Source: Batillaria attramentaria
Taxonomy: Eukaryota > Mollusca > Gastropoda > Batillariidae
DNA: 64,000 nucleotides
Direction of reading: 5' to 3'
NCBI GenBank assembly: GCA_018292915.2
Contig: JACVVK020000328.1
Location: 542,501-606,500 of the forward strand
Below are positions 20,781 through 32,381 of the stretch, in pieces. Made by a program: the position numbers and the translations under genes. Numbering within the stretch: position 1 is the first letter of the stretch; every line of letters begins with the position of its first letter. The notes below the pieces were generated by a model. That model did not search any database. It was not told the origin of the DNA and saw nothing but the letters and a program-made list of their open reading frames with translations.

Positions 20781-21038
20781 CCTACAGAACGAGCTGTCAG
20801 AGTCTGTATCCCTCCATATGGTAGAGAATTTGCCATCAGTCAACTGGGTTTAACACAGCGCTCATATTGAGCTTCTCGCCAGCTCATAAGAGTGGCAGGC
20901 AGTTTACAATTAACGTTTTCTGCAGTTTATCATTTAAAAAGAAAAAAGTATTCGCCTAGTATTGTCAGACTCTTGTCCAGTGAGGACAGAATTTAGGGAT
21001 GTACCAGTGGCCATGATGCGCAAGGCACACAGCCCGCA

Positions 21039-21577
21039 CATCGGGGCAGGAAACATACACTACACACACATGGTACTCTGCTGCTCATGACGGGGCAGGA
21101 AACATACACTACACACACATGGTACTCTGCTGCTCATGACGGGGCAGGAAACATACACTACACACACATGGTACTCTGCTGCTCATGACGGGGCAGGAAA
21201 CATACACTACACACACATGGTACTCTGCTGCTCATGACGGGGCAGGAAACATACACTACACACACATGGTACTCTGCTGCTCATGACGGGGCAGGAAACA
21301 TACACTACACACACATGGTACTCTGCTGCTCATGACGGGGCAGGAAACATACACTACACACACATGGTACTCTGCTGCTCATGACGGGGCAGGAAACATA
21401 CACTACACACACATGGTACTCTGCTGCTCATGACGGGGCAGGAAACATACACTACACACACATGGTACTCTGCTGCTCATGACGGGGCAGGAAACATACA
21501 CTACACACACATGGTACTCTGCTACTCATGACGGGGCAGGAAACATACACTACACACACATGGTACTCTGCTGCTCA
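21039..21577. repeat. 49-bp minisatellite, 11 units
   Basis: Same unit as at 1,081-1,913 but 11 copies. The TGTGCTGCT variant is missing. It lies 0.57 kb upstream of the gene B start codon. Confidence 0.97.
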
Positions 21578-22142
21578 TGACGACGGGTGTGCTGTGCCAC
21601 AGCTTGGGTACATTGCGGCGCGGCCTTCATGCAGAGTACGATCGTAAAGTCTATGAACTCACTGGTTATCTGTCCAACACTCACAAAAGCCATTCCATCG
21701 TGTTCAGGAACCTTTCTTGATTACGTATATAAATAATAACACAGACAGTTAAAGTAATAAGCCACAGATTGATAAATGGTTGGAAAATGACACTGTGAGA
21801 GAACCGTGCGAACTGATGCGCAGGGCGCTTCCCGGCCGCCGAAAGAAAGAGAGAAAGATAGATCCAATCGCGCTATGCGTCACTGAAAGGGGATAACCGA
21901 GGCCGACGTAAGAAAGAGGTAGATTACAGTCTTTCCTTGACAACCATTTTCTATGTTCAGGAAATTCCAATCTTGACACGACTGTTTGTTGGGTCTGTTA
22001 TTCTCCGACATGCTCGCTGCATCGCAAACGACAGAGGTTAACGGCAAGCTTTCGACAATTCATGCAAAATGTGAACGTTTGCCTCAAGCCAGGCTGAATC
22101 GTCATTCTACTTGTGGGGAGACTCGCTGTCTGGAGTGAAATC

Positions 22143-22358
22143 ATGAAGGCTTCAGTGACGTTTTTGTTTACTGCTTATGTGTGCAATACAGCGGTGCAAG
22201 GTAGGTTTATGGATAAGTTGTATTTCCCGATATCTATTAAAGAGAGAGAGAGAGAGACAGACAGACAGAGCTTTCGAAACGTTTCAAACACCACACAACG
22301 TGAAACTGAAATAGCTTTATTTGAAAACGGTGGGATTTATGGTTTTGTGACCCGTTTT

Positions 22359-22406
<48 letters not shown>

Positions 22407-24764
22407 ACACACACACACACATTACAACATGCATGAACTAGTACGTGCAGCGAGAACGAGACAGACAGACAGAGACTGCTAGTGTTGTTTTCGTAATGAA
22501 TGTAGCTTTCTGTGAATACTTGTGTCAATATACTGCGTACACTACAAAGAGATGTTTGTTCCGTCGCCGCCTAAGGTATCCGCCCAACAACAAACTGCCC
22601 AATTTATGCTGACGATGGATCCCGACTGGACTGTACCTGTGAGTCACCACCCGGAGTGTCACCGGAGTCCTTGACCTGGCCAGGTCATTCCGACACGTCA
22701 CGGCTGGTGATAGGTCCCGTAGGTAGAAAGGACAACGGGACTCAGTACGTGTGTCAGATGGCGTACGGCGGACAAATCATAACAACAACATACACACTGC
22801 GTGTAGCGTGTAAGTAAGGTGACAAGAAGTAATTTTCTTTGCGTCATACCATGTCTTTTCTTTGACGATAGTACCGAAGCTTATAGTGAGCCATGCTGTG
22901 AACTAAGGAAAATAACCTACTGAGTCGGTGATTGGCCGATTTCCTTCGCATTTAACGGATGAAGTTTTTTTTTATAATTTATTTATTTTTTTTATTTTTT
23001 TTGTTTGTTTATTTATTGTATTCATTCAAATGAAGACACATTTTAGACAAACACTCTTAAGTGAATTTTTTTTTTGATTGGAATAAGTCAAACAAAAATC
23101 GATCTTCCCTGAGAATTCGACTGAAGCGTGTTCAGCTGTCTTTATGTCTTTATTTATCTTTCTTATTCTTATTATTTCTAGATGGACCTTCAGACAACAC
23201 GCTGGAGATCAGTGGACAGTCACCATTCCCTACTGACGGATCAAGGAGTCTCACTCTCACATGTCGAGATCGGGACTCCTACCCTACACCATCATACACC
23301 TGGACATCTGTCCCGTGTGATAATGGTAACACGGGCAGCACGTGCACGTTCACACCTCGTGTTACAGCTGATGATGGGAAGATCGTCACCTGCAAGGCAC
23401 TTGGTACTGGTGGACCTGGCTTCAGGAAGGGGTCAACACGTTTCACTGTGAGACTTGAGTGTATGTATACCTTTGGTTTTCGTATTTAACAATAACTACG
23501 ACGATTTCTTTCCTAATCTCAATCAGTAATGATGTTTTCTTTCCAACTCCTCCTTTGTACTGTTTACTACCGGTTCAGGTTTTTTCCCCGCTGTAAGTAA
23601 AGACAGACCCCCTCATCCTTAAATGTCGTTTTTTGTTGGTTGATTGGTTGGTTGGTTGGTTGTTGTTGTTATTGTTTGTTGTTTTCCCGCACCATACACA
23701 CAAACAAACTCCTTTATTCCTGTTGGAAGAAAGGACAAGTCAGCCCATTTGATCACATCGAGGTTATTTTGGATCGACCCTTTCCAAGTTGTTTCGTCGT
23801 ATTTCTTAACTTCTGTAGATGGCGAGATATGATCATACACAATACTGCACACGACACGCAATATCACGGTGAGGAATAACAATGACAATGATGATTAATT
23901 AGTTCATTGACATTTCTACCTAAATCTTCTCGGAGAAACATGAAACACGTGTTTAGCTAAACGCTCCGTTAGTCACCATCTTAATAATATTAGAGCTGTA
24001 CCAGTTCCGTAGTTCCGGTCACATGTGCAGTTTTGTCACTTGATAAAAGTGCAGGGATAATGAGGAATTTGAAGAATTTTTTTCAAAACTATTTGGCTTT
24101 GCATGCTAAGCCCCCCCCCCCCCCCCCCCCCCAAATTGTTGTTTCTGGTAACATAGGGTAGGTAGGTAGGGTTTTTTTTTAACACCCCTCCCCCCCCACA
24201 CACACATATCCAAGAAGAAAGAAACCGGGTATTAATAAGAAATGATGCTCTATGAAACTGTATTTAATATCATAACACACTATCTTACCATATTGCCTTC
24301 TAATCTTGGGTCCGCGATGGCGCACGGCTTCCCTGACGACAGGCGCATGAAAACAGAAACTGGTCGTGCTTGTATTTTTTCTTCTTTTTTTTTTCCAGCA
24401 GCCACAAACATTTTCTTAGGGTCGGGGGGAAGGGGGGGGGGGGATAGGGTCGGTCGGGTTTCCAGAAACAACTTTTATTTTCTTTATGGCCTAAGCACCC
24501 CTACGTCTTAAATATTTTTGTGGTACAAGATACAGAACTGTGCTACGTAGTTATGCATTATAATTGAACTTGTTTTTCGCACGTAACATGACCGATATCA
24601 CAAAATTGGCGATAACTCTTCTAAACATGCGACAAGAGAAAAATCCTGAAGTATTGATGCGGAGACCAGTATGTCATAAAATTATTCCTGCCCACTATAA
24701 GTATCTCAAAGTACCAAATCATGGACTATTATTGTCATCACCATCATCATCATCATCATTATCA

Positions 24765-24800
<36 letters not shown>

Positions 24801-27800
24801 TGTACAAGACATGAGAAAATCTTCTGGTGCATGTTTTACAGACCCACCATCACCACCACCCACAATATCCGGATACCAAGATGGCCAGATTCTAAAGGCT
24901 GGAGATGAGATCAGCTGTACAGTGAGGGGAGGAAAACCGCCAGTTGAAAGTGTCCGTTTCTCCTGCACTACACCAACACATACAGACACACCGGACGTCG
25001 TGACGTCATCATCAGTGACCAGTCGTCTGACCATCGACACGTCACAAGCCAGTGAGGACAGCATGACGTGTAGCTGTACAGCCAAGTGGGCGCCTGATAC
25101 AACTCTGTATACGCACAACATACAAGTCAGCATTCCTCTACAGTGTACGTGTTGCATTTAGACTAGTATACTAAGTAAGATATTAGAAACGAGGTACCTG
25201 CTACGCAGGCAGTCCGTGAATACGAAGCTTTGTTCCTGCCGCAATATTGTCTGTGATGCTGACACCACGGCTCACGTGAGCTACATAACCATACAGTGGA
25301 GGGATTGATGATTCTGAAAGTACTACAACACTTGTCAGTGCATATAAAACTAATCTATACAAGTCAGAGAAAGAAGCGTTCGCAATGAACACTGACAAAC
25401 TATTACCATTATCAAAATAAATAGTGAAATAACTCCCTAATGGCCGGAGTGGATGTTTTTTCAGTCCAGGGGAGGTGAGCGCTAGCGTTACCTTCCCCTT
25501 GTTTCCCGCCTATTCCTTTGGCACGCGTCATGCCATTACGTAACAGCAGCCCAGCCTAGGTCCTGCGGCTTCCCGCAGCGGCGGCGGCGACCAGTAGCTG
25601 CGGACGGGCTGGAGCCCGTGAGAGGGGGTGGTGGCAATAACTTCCTTTCCCCTGCCCACTCTCAGAATGAAGCCAGCCAGTCCCCAACGGTAGTGCGTGT
25701 TTCTACTTCGCAAGTCTGGGAACAGACGTTAAGGGTTTGGCAGCGCACGTGAACCCATTTTAGATCTCTACATCAACATATACTGGACTGGTGGCCATCT
25801 TGTTTCTTTATCATGCTGACGAATGCTGGGTTTCAGATTTGGGGACTAATTCTCATCGCCGTGTTAACTTTATTACCAGGATAGGCCTAACACCGTGTTA
25901 GCTATCCTCTGCCTATCACGTCTTTTTTGTTCCAATAGTATTCACATCGGCCGGACAGGCCCAGGGATAGCTATCACGGGTTCTCACCCGCGCTATTTTT
26001 AGCGGAGGGAATTCCCTTAGGAATGCGGTTGACTGCGCATGTGCGCAGTGGCCTGTTTGGCCTTTCCGCACTTTCACTTCCGCAGAGAAACGAAAATGGC
26101 ATCACACACGGTCAAACGAGCCAGGAAAGCGAATTTCTCAGATAGAGAAATTATTACAATGTTGGAGGAGATTGGGATGGAGAAGAAAATACTGTTTTCG
26201 GCCTGCAACCGGGCAATAACAAATGTACATTCAGCAGAGGGATTTTTTCCCTCTTTAATTTCCCTTCATCCTCGGCATTTTATGGTCGGAATAAAGTGTC
26301 CTCGGCAAAAGCAGCTACTGATGTTGGGATTGTTTGGTGTAGACAGGTGTATGAGTCGGTGGCATGCTAGCTATGTGCTTGAGTTGTGAGAAGGTGGAGG
26401 AAGACTGACGAGGGGGCGTTGTGTATGTCAGGGTGCTGTGTGGAGAAGGTGGAGGAAGACTGACGAGGGGGCGTTGTGTATGTCAGGGTGTTGTGTGGAT
26501 GTTACAGTATGTGTTGCATGTTTAAGAGAGGAAGCTCCGGCCTTTAAAGGGATTTATATTGGAGAGGAACTACAAGATAAATCTATTTACCCAAACCTCT
26601 CGCATTTTTTTTTTTATTTTAGACTTTGAAAATGACAACACATAACGTCGATACTCGTGGGAAACAAACCAGTTTCTGATTTGTCTCAACAAAATTTTAC
26701 GATCTATTTTCAGACAGGGCCAAAGTGACAAAGTTCACGATAAACGGCACTTCTGGCTCCCTGACGGTAAACGAATGGGACAACGTCACTGTCATCTTCA
26801 CGTGCAATGCTCGCGGTCGCCCCGCCCCCAGCGTCACACTTCATAATGCTAATAGAGAACTACTGAATGAGGTTGGCAACACACCTAGTGACGAACACAA
26901 GACGGTATCTTTTACATTAGTGGGCGTGACGAGTGAAGATATGGGAACCTACACCTGTACTGCCGACAACAACTTTCCACGTCCCAAGCAAGACAAAGTT
27001 CAGCTGAATGTCAGAAGTATGTATTCATCTCTCTCTATTGTTCTTGGTGGCGTTGCTGATTTTATAATCTTCCTTGTAAATTAAACCACCGTCTGCATTA
27101 TGTTAATTACAGCTGCACCTAAGGGCAATCAAATAGTAAAGCGGAAAACGGAATCGGTGGAGTGATACGTGATCCGTCAGATGACTAACAAAGGATGAAG
27201 GGTTCCGAAGAAATTAGAAGTACCTAGTTGGATCAGTGTACCACGTAAACAATGCCATCAAAGCGCAACAATACTTGTCCGCTGGCAAAGATTTTGCCCA
27301 AACGAAATGTGGTCGGATATTCAAGATTTCGTTTCAAATCGAATCATACGACACACAAGTCTTCGCTTTTCGAAAAATAAAAAAAAATAAAAATAAATTA
27401 GCCATTTTTGAAAATGGCGCTGGCTGTAAGCAGTCCCATTTTTACGACCCGCCGAAAAGGCACTCTGGAGTCTAGTCTTACCTTCACTGTGCTGGCCTAC
27501 CTTAAACCCAACACGTTTGTCTTTATCTTTTGCGGGAAGAAGTTAAAACCCACCTTGAGTAGCGTGCCGTCCGGTACGTTCAAGGTGACGAGAATTGTGG
27601 AGGATCCGTCATTACCCGTCGTCATCTGCAGCATCAAACCACTTGACGTGCTATACGATCGTCTGGGTGTTTATCGTGTTGAAGTCAGCAACGGATTGGG
27701 AGGGACCTACAAGTAGCCTACAGTAGTCCTCGTTTAAGGTAACAACTCTGATGAGATCAATCAGGTTGTTGGTCCCGGCCAAAAGAATGGCGTGTCGTCA

Positions 27801-28303
27801 ATGTTTTAATTTTTGCTAAACATTTCCTTGCAGATCCGCCACAAAAGCCACCACTGATCGCTAGCTCCGGGCGCAGCAAGTTTCTCCCGCTCGGTGGCAC
27901 ATTGACCTGTACAGTACAGGGTGGCATGCCGCTCGTCACAGCCGTACACATCAACTGTACTAATCTACATCTGACAAATGCTGTTAGTAAAACTGTCGGT
28001 ACGTCTGTGTCAAGTTCTGTGAGCATCAGCACGTCACAGACTACAGACAACAACACGACGTGCTACTGTTGGGCCACTTGGGAACCTGACCCTGGTCTGT
28101 ATGCAGTCACCAGTCAGGAGTCTTTTCAAACTGCGTGTGAGTTGTCCGCTACATTTCAATAATGCAAAGAAACAATTGCGTTTGTATGGCTAGAGACACG
28201 GACTTCCGGTGGATTATTTCCACAGATAAAACTGTTCTAAAACTATCTGATCTTACGGTATCGTTGAGTGGCAGGCTTATCGCATAGGAAGTTATTGCCT
28301 AGT

Positions 28304-28371
<68 letters not shown>

Positions 28372-30633
28372 CTTACTCCGTTCATTACAGTCACTATATT
28401 GGTAATGAGTTGTGAAGGGAAATCTGCCGATTACGAAGCTCTAAAGCTATGTGCTAAATGAATAAATGTTTCTATGTGCTAAATGAATAAATGTTTCATT
28501 TGGCCATTGCGACCATTTTCGTAACTTTGCGGCTTCTAAAAGTAGAGAAATCTGACTTTCTTTGTCCTAACGCCTCCATGCCTGTACTACACGTCGATAC
28601 GACCAAGTCGATAAAAATAGCGACCAATCAGCGCTGTCTAGCTGGTCTTCAGGTCGCAGCCGAATAAAGTCGTCTGCTCAGTACGCGGCACGCATCTACA
28701 TAGGTAGAACAAAAGATACGCCAACCACAGTCACCACAATGGTTTCAGTTGCTCTATTGTGTCTAAAGTGTCCATATTAATGAGAGCAGTAGTAATAGAA
28801 GGGGTGGGTGGGTGTTTGAGGGTGTAACGTCCTTTTCCACCTCAAACGGGTGATATCAAAGACGGGACAACGATGAAAATGCCAGCACAAATATTTGGGC
28901 TCAGTCGGAATTCGAACTCACGACCCCAGCATTAGAAGCCCAAGGCTCTACCATTCGGCCACCCGGCTCCCTTAGTAGTAGTGGTAGTAGTATTGGTATT
29001 AGTATTACAGTGATTGATTCTGATGCACGGATCAAGCGCATTCGATAACAAGTTTTCCACGCCGTTGTTATATGTCTGAGAAACGTTTAGAAACTTTAAG
29101 ATGAACTATTTCAGACCCTCCTTCTGAAGCGCCTGAGATTTCTGGCTACACTCCCGGTCAGATACTACGAGACGGCGACACGCTGACCTGTACAGTGAAT
29201 GGTGGCAAACCACCCGTGTCTGATATCAACTTCCGCTGTACCAACCCTGATCTACACGGTGTGATCAATACAACGGGTTCAAGTCAGCTGACCTTCAACA
29301 CAACACCACCTACAAAGGACAGTACGATCTGCACGTGCAGCGCCGTGTGGGACCCTGACCCGGATCTGTACAAGCTGACGTCAAACATAACAGTCTCGAC
29401 GAAGTGTGAGTTTTTGCTGTACCCAAATACGGAAATACAAGACTTCTAGTGTCGCTACTGCAGCAAATTACACTATGGAATTCCGAGACAGCGATCAGTA
29501 CAAAATTTTAATATTACATGATATGGTACTACTGCTAAAAATTGTCTAAAGCCCTGTGCAGGAAATGTAGAATGTTGTAGGCAAGTGAAGCAGTGTCGAC
29601 CTCATGAGGGATAGTCTGGGCGACCATCTGAGATTCTCGGTTTTGTTCTTGCTGTTGTTGTTGTTGTTGTTTCTCAAGAGGGGATTTTTAATCAAAGAGG
29701 GTTGAATACAAGGGTCCTTGGGACCCTCTCTCCAAATGTTTAGGGTACTGCTGTAAATCTGGAGGGTCCATACATCAGATTCTGTCTGTTTTGCACAATG
29801 GCTCGGCGGAAATGCGATGCTGCAAGTGTCCGCTGCTAGTTACAGATCGCTTTTTGCTCAGTTTCCGAAAGAGTGTTGGAAAAATATTATTTGTCACGGC
29901 GAGATCAAAAACGTGCAGCCCCTGTGACGCGCTGTTTTCAAATTTGTGCGTCAGTTAAAGAGTTTTGTGCGTACAAATACGCACACCAGTGCGTAATCGA
30001 TAACACTGAGACAGATTGGAGTAGAGACCAACAAACGCACACACAAACACAAACACGAAAACGATAACCCACCCATTCCCATTAATTTCTGTCGCGGCTT
30101 GGAGTGCCTGCTGGTTAGGCATTTATTTTCTGAGTACACTTACATAGTCTATTATTGTTTCTTGAGGTTGCTTGACTTTCATCACGGGGGTCAAACAAAA
30201 TGGACGGACAGGTGTTTCGTCCGGTGCTACGCCGCTTCAAATCAGCGGGTCCCCCCACGCCATAGCATCCATTTTTCCAAATTCAAAACACCAGAGCACT
30301 GGGATTTTTCAGTTGTCGGTTTGAACGAATGAAAAGGGTTGTTTACCATCCAGAACCCCGACCTGTACCAATACGTTACTACAACCTAAAGATGTGTATA
30401 TGCTCATGTTTTACAATCATGGAATCGTCGAAACTTTTGAAGCGGCATAGCAAGGGAAAAGTGTCGTCCATTTTGATTAACACCCGTCATCATTTTTTCC
30501 CTCTTGTTTGTTTGTCGCAGTGAGTCCATCAAAAGGCGGTGACCCGTTTCCCTACTGGGCCATTATCGTTATTGTCTTGATCCTGTCTCTTGCTGCTGTC
30601 GGTGTTGCCGTTGCCCGGCGTGTCTTGAAATGA
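22143..30633 (+). CDS. Gene B: multi-Ig membrane receptor, short tail
   Basis: Exons: signal peptide 22,143-22,200, Ig1 22,576-22,809, Ig2 23,182-23,460, Ig3 24,842-25,144, Ig4 26,714-27,016, Ig6 27,834-28,136, Ig7 29,115-29,405, membrane exon 30,521-30,633. Predicted 627 residues, same plan and phases as gene A. Ig4 and Ig7 are nearly identical to gene A, while Ig1, Ig2 and Ig6 each differ at about 9-12 residues. It ends RRVLK-stop. Its Ig5 exon is broken like that of A. Its introns lack the Helentron-like element, the RNase H LINE and the 467-bp TIR element. It is followed 1.75 kb later by gene C, which may form a functional pair with it. Confidence 0.77.
22366..22420. repeat. CA microsatellite, intron 1 of B
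   Basis: CA run with one TA interruption. The gene A counterpart at 2,697-2,734 is shorter. Confidence 0.95.
26096..26389 (+). pseudogene. Myb/SANT-like ORF, gene B copy
   Basis: Same frame as at 9,349 (KRARKANFSDREIITMLEEI), with the same upstream near-palindrome. It runs slightly further, to RWHASYVLEL, because TAG is replaced by TCG. Kept open in both copies, but no complete domain is visible. Confidence 0.4.
26388..26497. repeat. 55-bp minisatellite, 2 units
   Basis: Two units of the repeat that has five units in gene A. Confidence 0.93.
27113..27716 (+). pseudogene. Broken Ig5 exon of gene B
   Basis: Same lesions as in gene A: an in-frame TGA after about 18 codons, the satellite fragment at 27,228-27,476, and a TAG ending the domain after GGTYK. 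It keeps LGVYRVEVSNGLGGTYK. It contributes to the protein only if mis-spliced; skipping keeps the frame. Confidence 0.75.
28309..28370. repeat. Long GT microsatellite, B intron
   Basis: About 31 uninterrupted GT units between Ig6 and Ig7. Gene A has only GTGTGTGT at this site, so the run grew in B (and in E near 54,021). Confidence 0.95.
28800..28971 (-). mobile_element. tRNA-derived SINE, gene B copy
   Basis: Same insertion as at 12,113-12,284, with the tRNA-like head at the right end. A few substitutions separate the two copies. Confidence 0.7.
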
Positions 30634-30909
30634 AATATGTGATGTAAACACAAAGGTAATTACCATATTAGTTAACGTGCTCGCTTGCTAATAGCAAACA
30701 ATTTATTCCAACACGAACGTTTTTCGTTGTTGTCTCCTTTTATCTACCAATATAACAGTTTATTGTGAGATGAGCTCCTCACCACTGCTATCTTTTAAGG
30801 TTTTATCTGGCTCATTTCAGTCTATCCTTTTGTTCTGGGTTTTATCACTGGTACTTGTTCTTGGTTTTTAATCTTGGTCTCTGGCTGTGCTTTATTTTTT
30901 TCTACTCAG

Positions 30910-30910
<1 letters not shown>

Positions 30911-30988
<78 letters not shown>
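30911..30988. repeat. Long GT microsatellite, 3' of B
   Basis: About 39 GT units. It is the expanded version of the run at 14,731. Confidence 0.95.
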
Positions 30989-30990
<2 letters not shown>

Positions 30991-31164
30991 CTTTTACTTG
31001 TATAGTTGTTCGTACGTAGTGTACATTGAGCAAATGTTTTGTTGTTGTTTTACTTCGGTTTTAGATTGTAAGGCGCCTAGAGCTCGTTCCCCGGGGATAG
31101 GCGCCCTACAAATATTATTATTATTATTTTGTTTGTTTTATGTTGGTTTTTCCCTCTCTTGCAG

Positions 31165-31322
31165 AGAAAGCGAAACATGCGGAGACGTGTTGAAGAGGGA
31201 AGCAATCCAAAACACCTGGGAACAATAACGCTAACTCCGGACAAGAGACATTACTGAATTGTTTTTGTGAAGAAACAGGAATCTTTCTCAAAATACCAGC
31301 AAAACTAAGGCCATTTGAACTC
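31165..31322 (+). pseudogene. Dead tail exon after gene B
   Basis: Copy of the relic at 14,961: an acceptor TTGCAG, EKAKHAETC and a stop in frame. It confirms that tail loss came before the A/B duplication. Confidence 0.72.
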
Positions 31323-31385
31323 AGATACATTAACACGCTATGTTGGATGAGTATACGATCGTTCAGACTGTTTTGTTCAAAGTGA

Positions 31386-31395
31386 GTGTGCGTGC

Positions 31396-31471
<76 letters not shown>
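31386..31471. repeat. Long GT microsatellite
   Basis: About 40 GT units after GTGTGCGTGCGTGC. Confidence 0.95.
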
Positions 31472-31473
<2 letters not shown>

Positions 31474-31730
31474 ACAATACATGAGACATATCCACTGCTC
31501 GTATACGAAGTACGTCACATAATTATTCATAAATTGACAGCGACCATGCATATCAACAGATACCGGTAGCCAAACTTTTCACCCGTGTATTATGCTTGTC
31601 ATCATGAGATTGCCAAAGATAAAAGAAATTTACAAAGGTAGTTCTACCTCATTTCGATAGATAGCCCTTTGTCAGTGAACAATCTTTATTTCGCCGATCT
31701 CTATGCAAAATTCACAGTTTCACTTCAGAC

Positions 31731-31838
31731 CACTAGGAGCCTATTCAAGTCACTATTACAAAATCCTCAGCGGTCTAGGGCCTCACGGGGAAGGCTCACG
31801 CCGTGCGTAATAGTGGCTTGAAGTGGCTCCTATTGGTG
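31731..31838. repeat. Imperfect inverted repeat upstream of gene C
   Basis: CACTAGGAGCCTATTCAAGT is answered by ACTTCAAGCCACTATTAC-type sequence on the other strand, giving arms of about 29 nt with a few mismatches around a 47-nt centre. The same structure lies before gene F (56,787-56,894). It could be a small hairpin element or a regulatory structure. Apart from this I see nothing in 31,480-32,200. Confidence 0.5.
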
Positions 31839-32205
31839 TGTAGTAGCTTGTTCTTTTTAACAAGTCTCATCATATAGTGGACAGAAGGTGATCGGGCTCG
31901 GCATCTTAAGAGTTGTGTCGATTTTAAAGATCTTTAATTCGCACAGCTAGATTAGGGTACGTGAGGTTACGTCCCTTGTACTGTGTAGTTGACGAGCAGC
32001 TTTTCACAAAAGGGGAACACAACTCTGCTTGCCTTGTGTGCACATTGTGCTGCCAATGAGCAAGTGTGTTGCATCCTTGTCAGTATGTTTGCTGGTTATG
32101 CTCTGACAGAGCCGTTTCCTACACTGTAGCTAGGCATGACGCTTCCCCACTTCTTGTGCGCTGTTGACTGTAATGATATGAACGTTGCCTCGTCTGATTT
32201 CATTG

Positions 32206-32216
32206 TATAATTATAG
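32206..32216 (+). promoter_or_regulatory. TATA-like box of gene C
   Basis: TATAATTATAG lies 166 nt before the start codon and is conserved before gene F (57,262-57,272). It is the best TATA candidate in the spacer, but AT-rich words are common here. Confidence 0.35.
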
Positions 32217-32381
32217 TGTCACAGAGTAGGCGTGTGCGGAGGCCTTCATACTAAATACGTTACCGCTGGATTGTGTTGATGTTGGAAAAGTGACATAGTG
32301 ATGGCATAGTGGCTCCACATAAGTAAAGGAATCAAGAGTGCAGACTATAGGAGGCACGTATAGCAGTACGGTTAACTCAAC

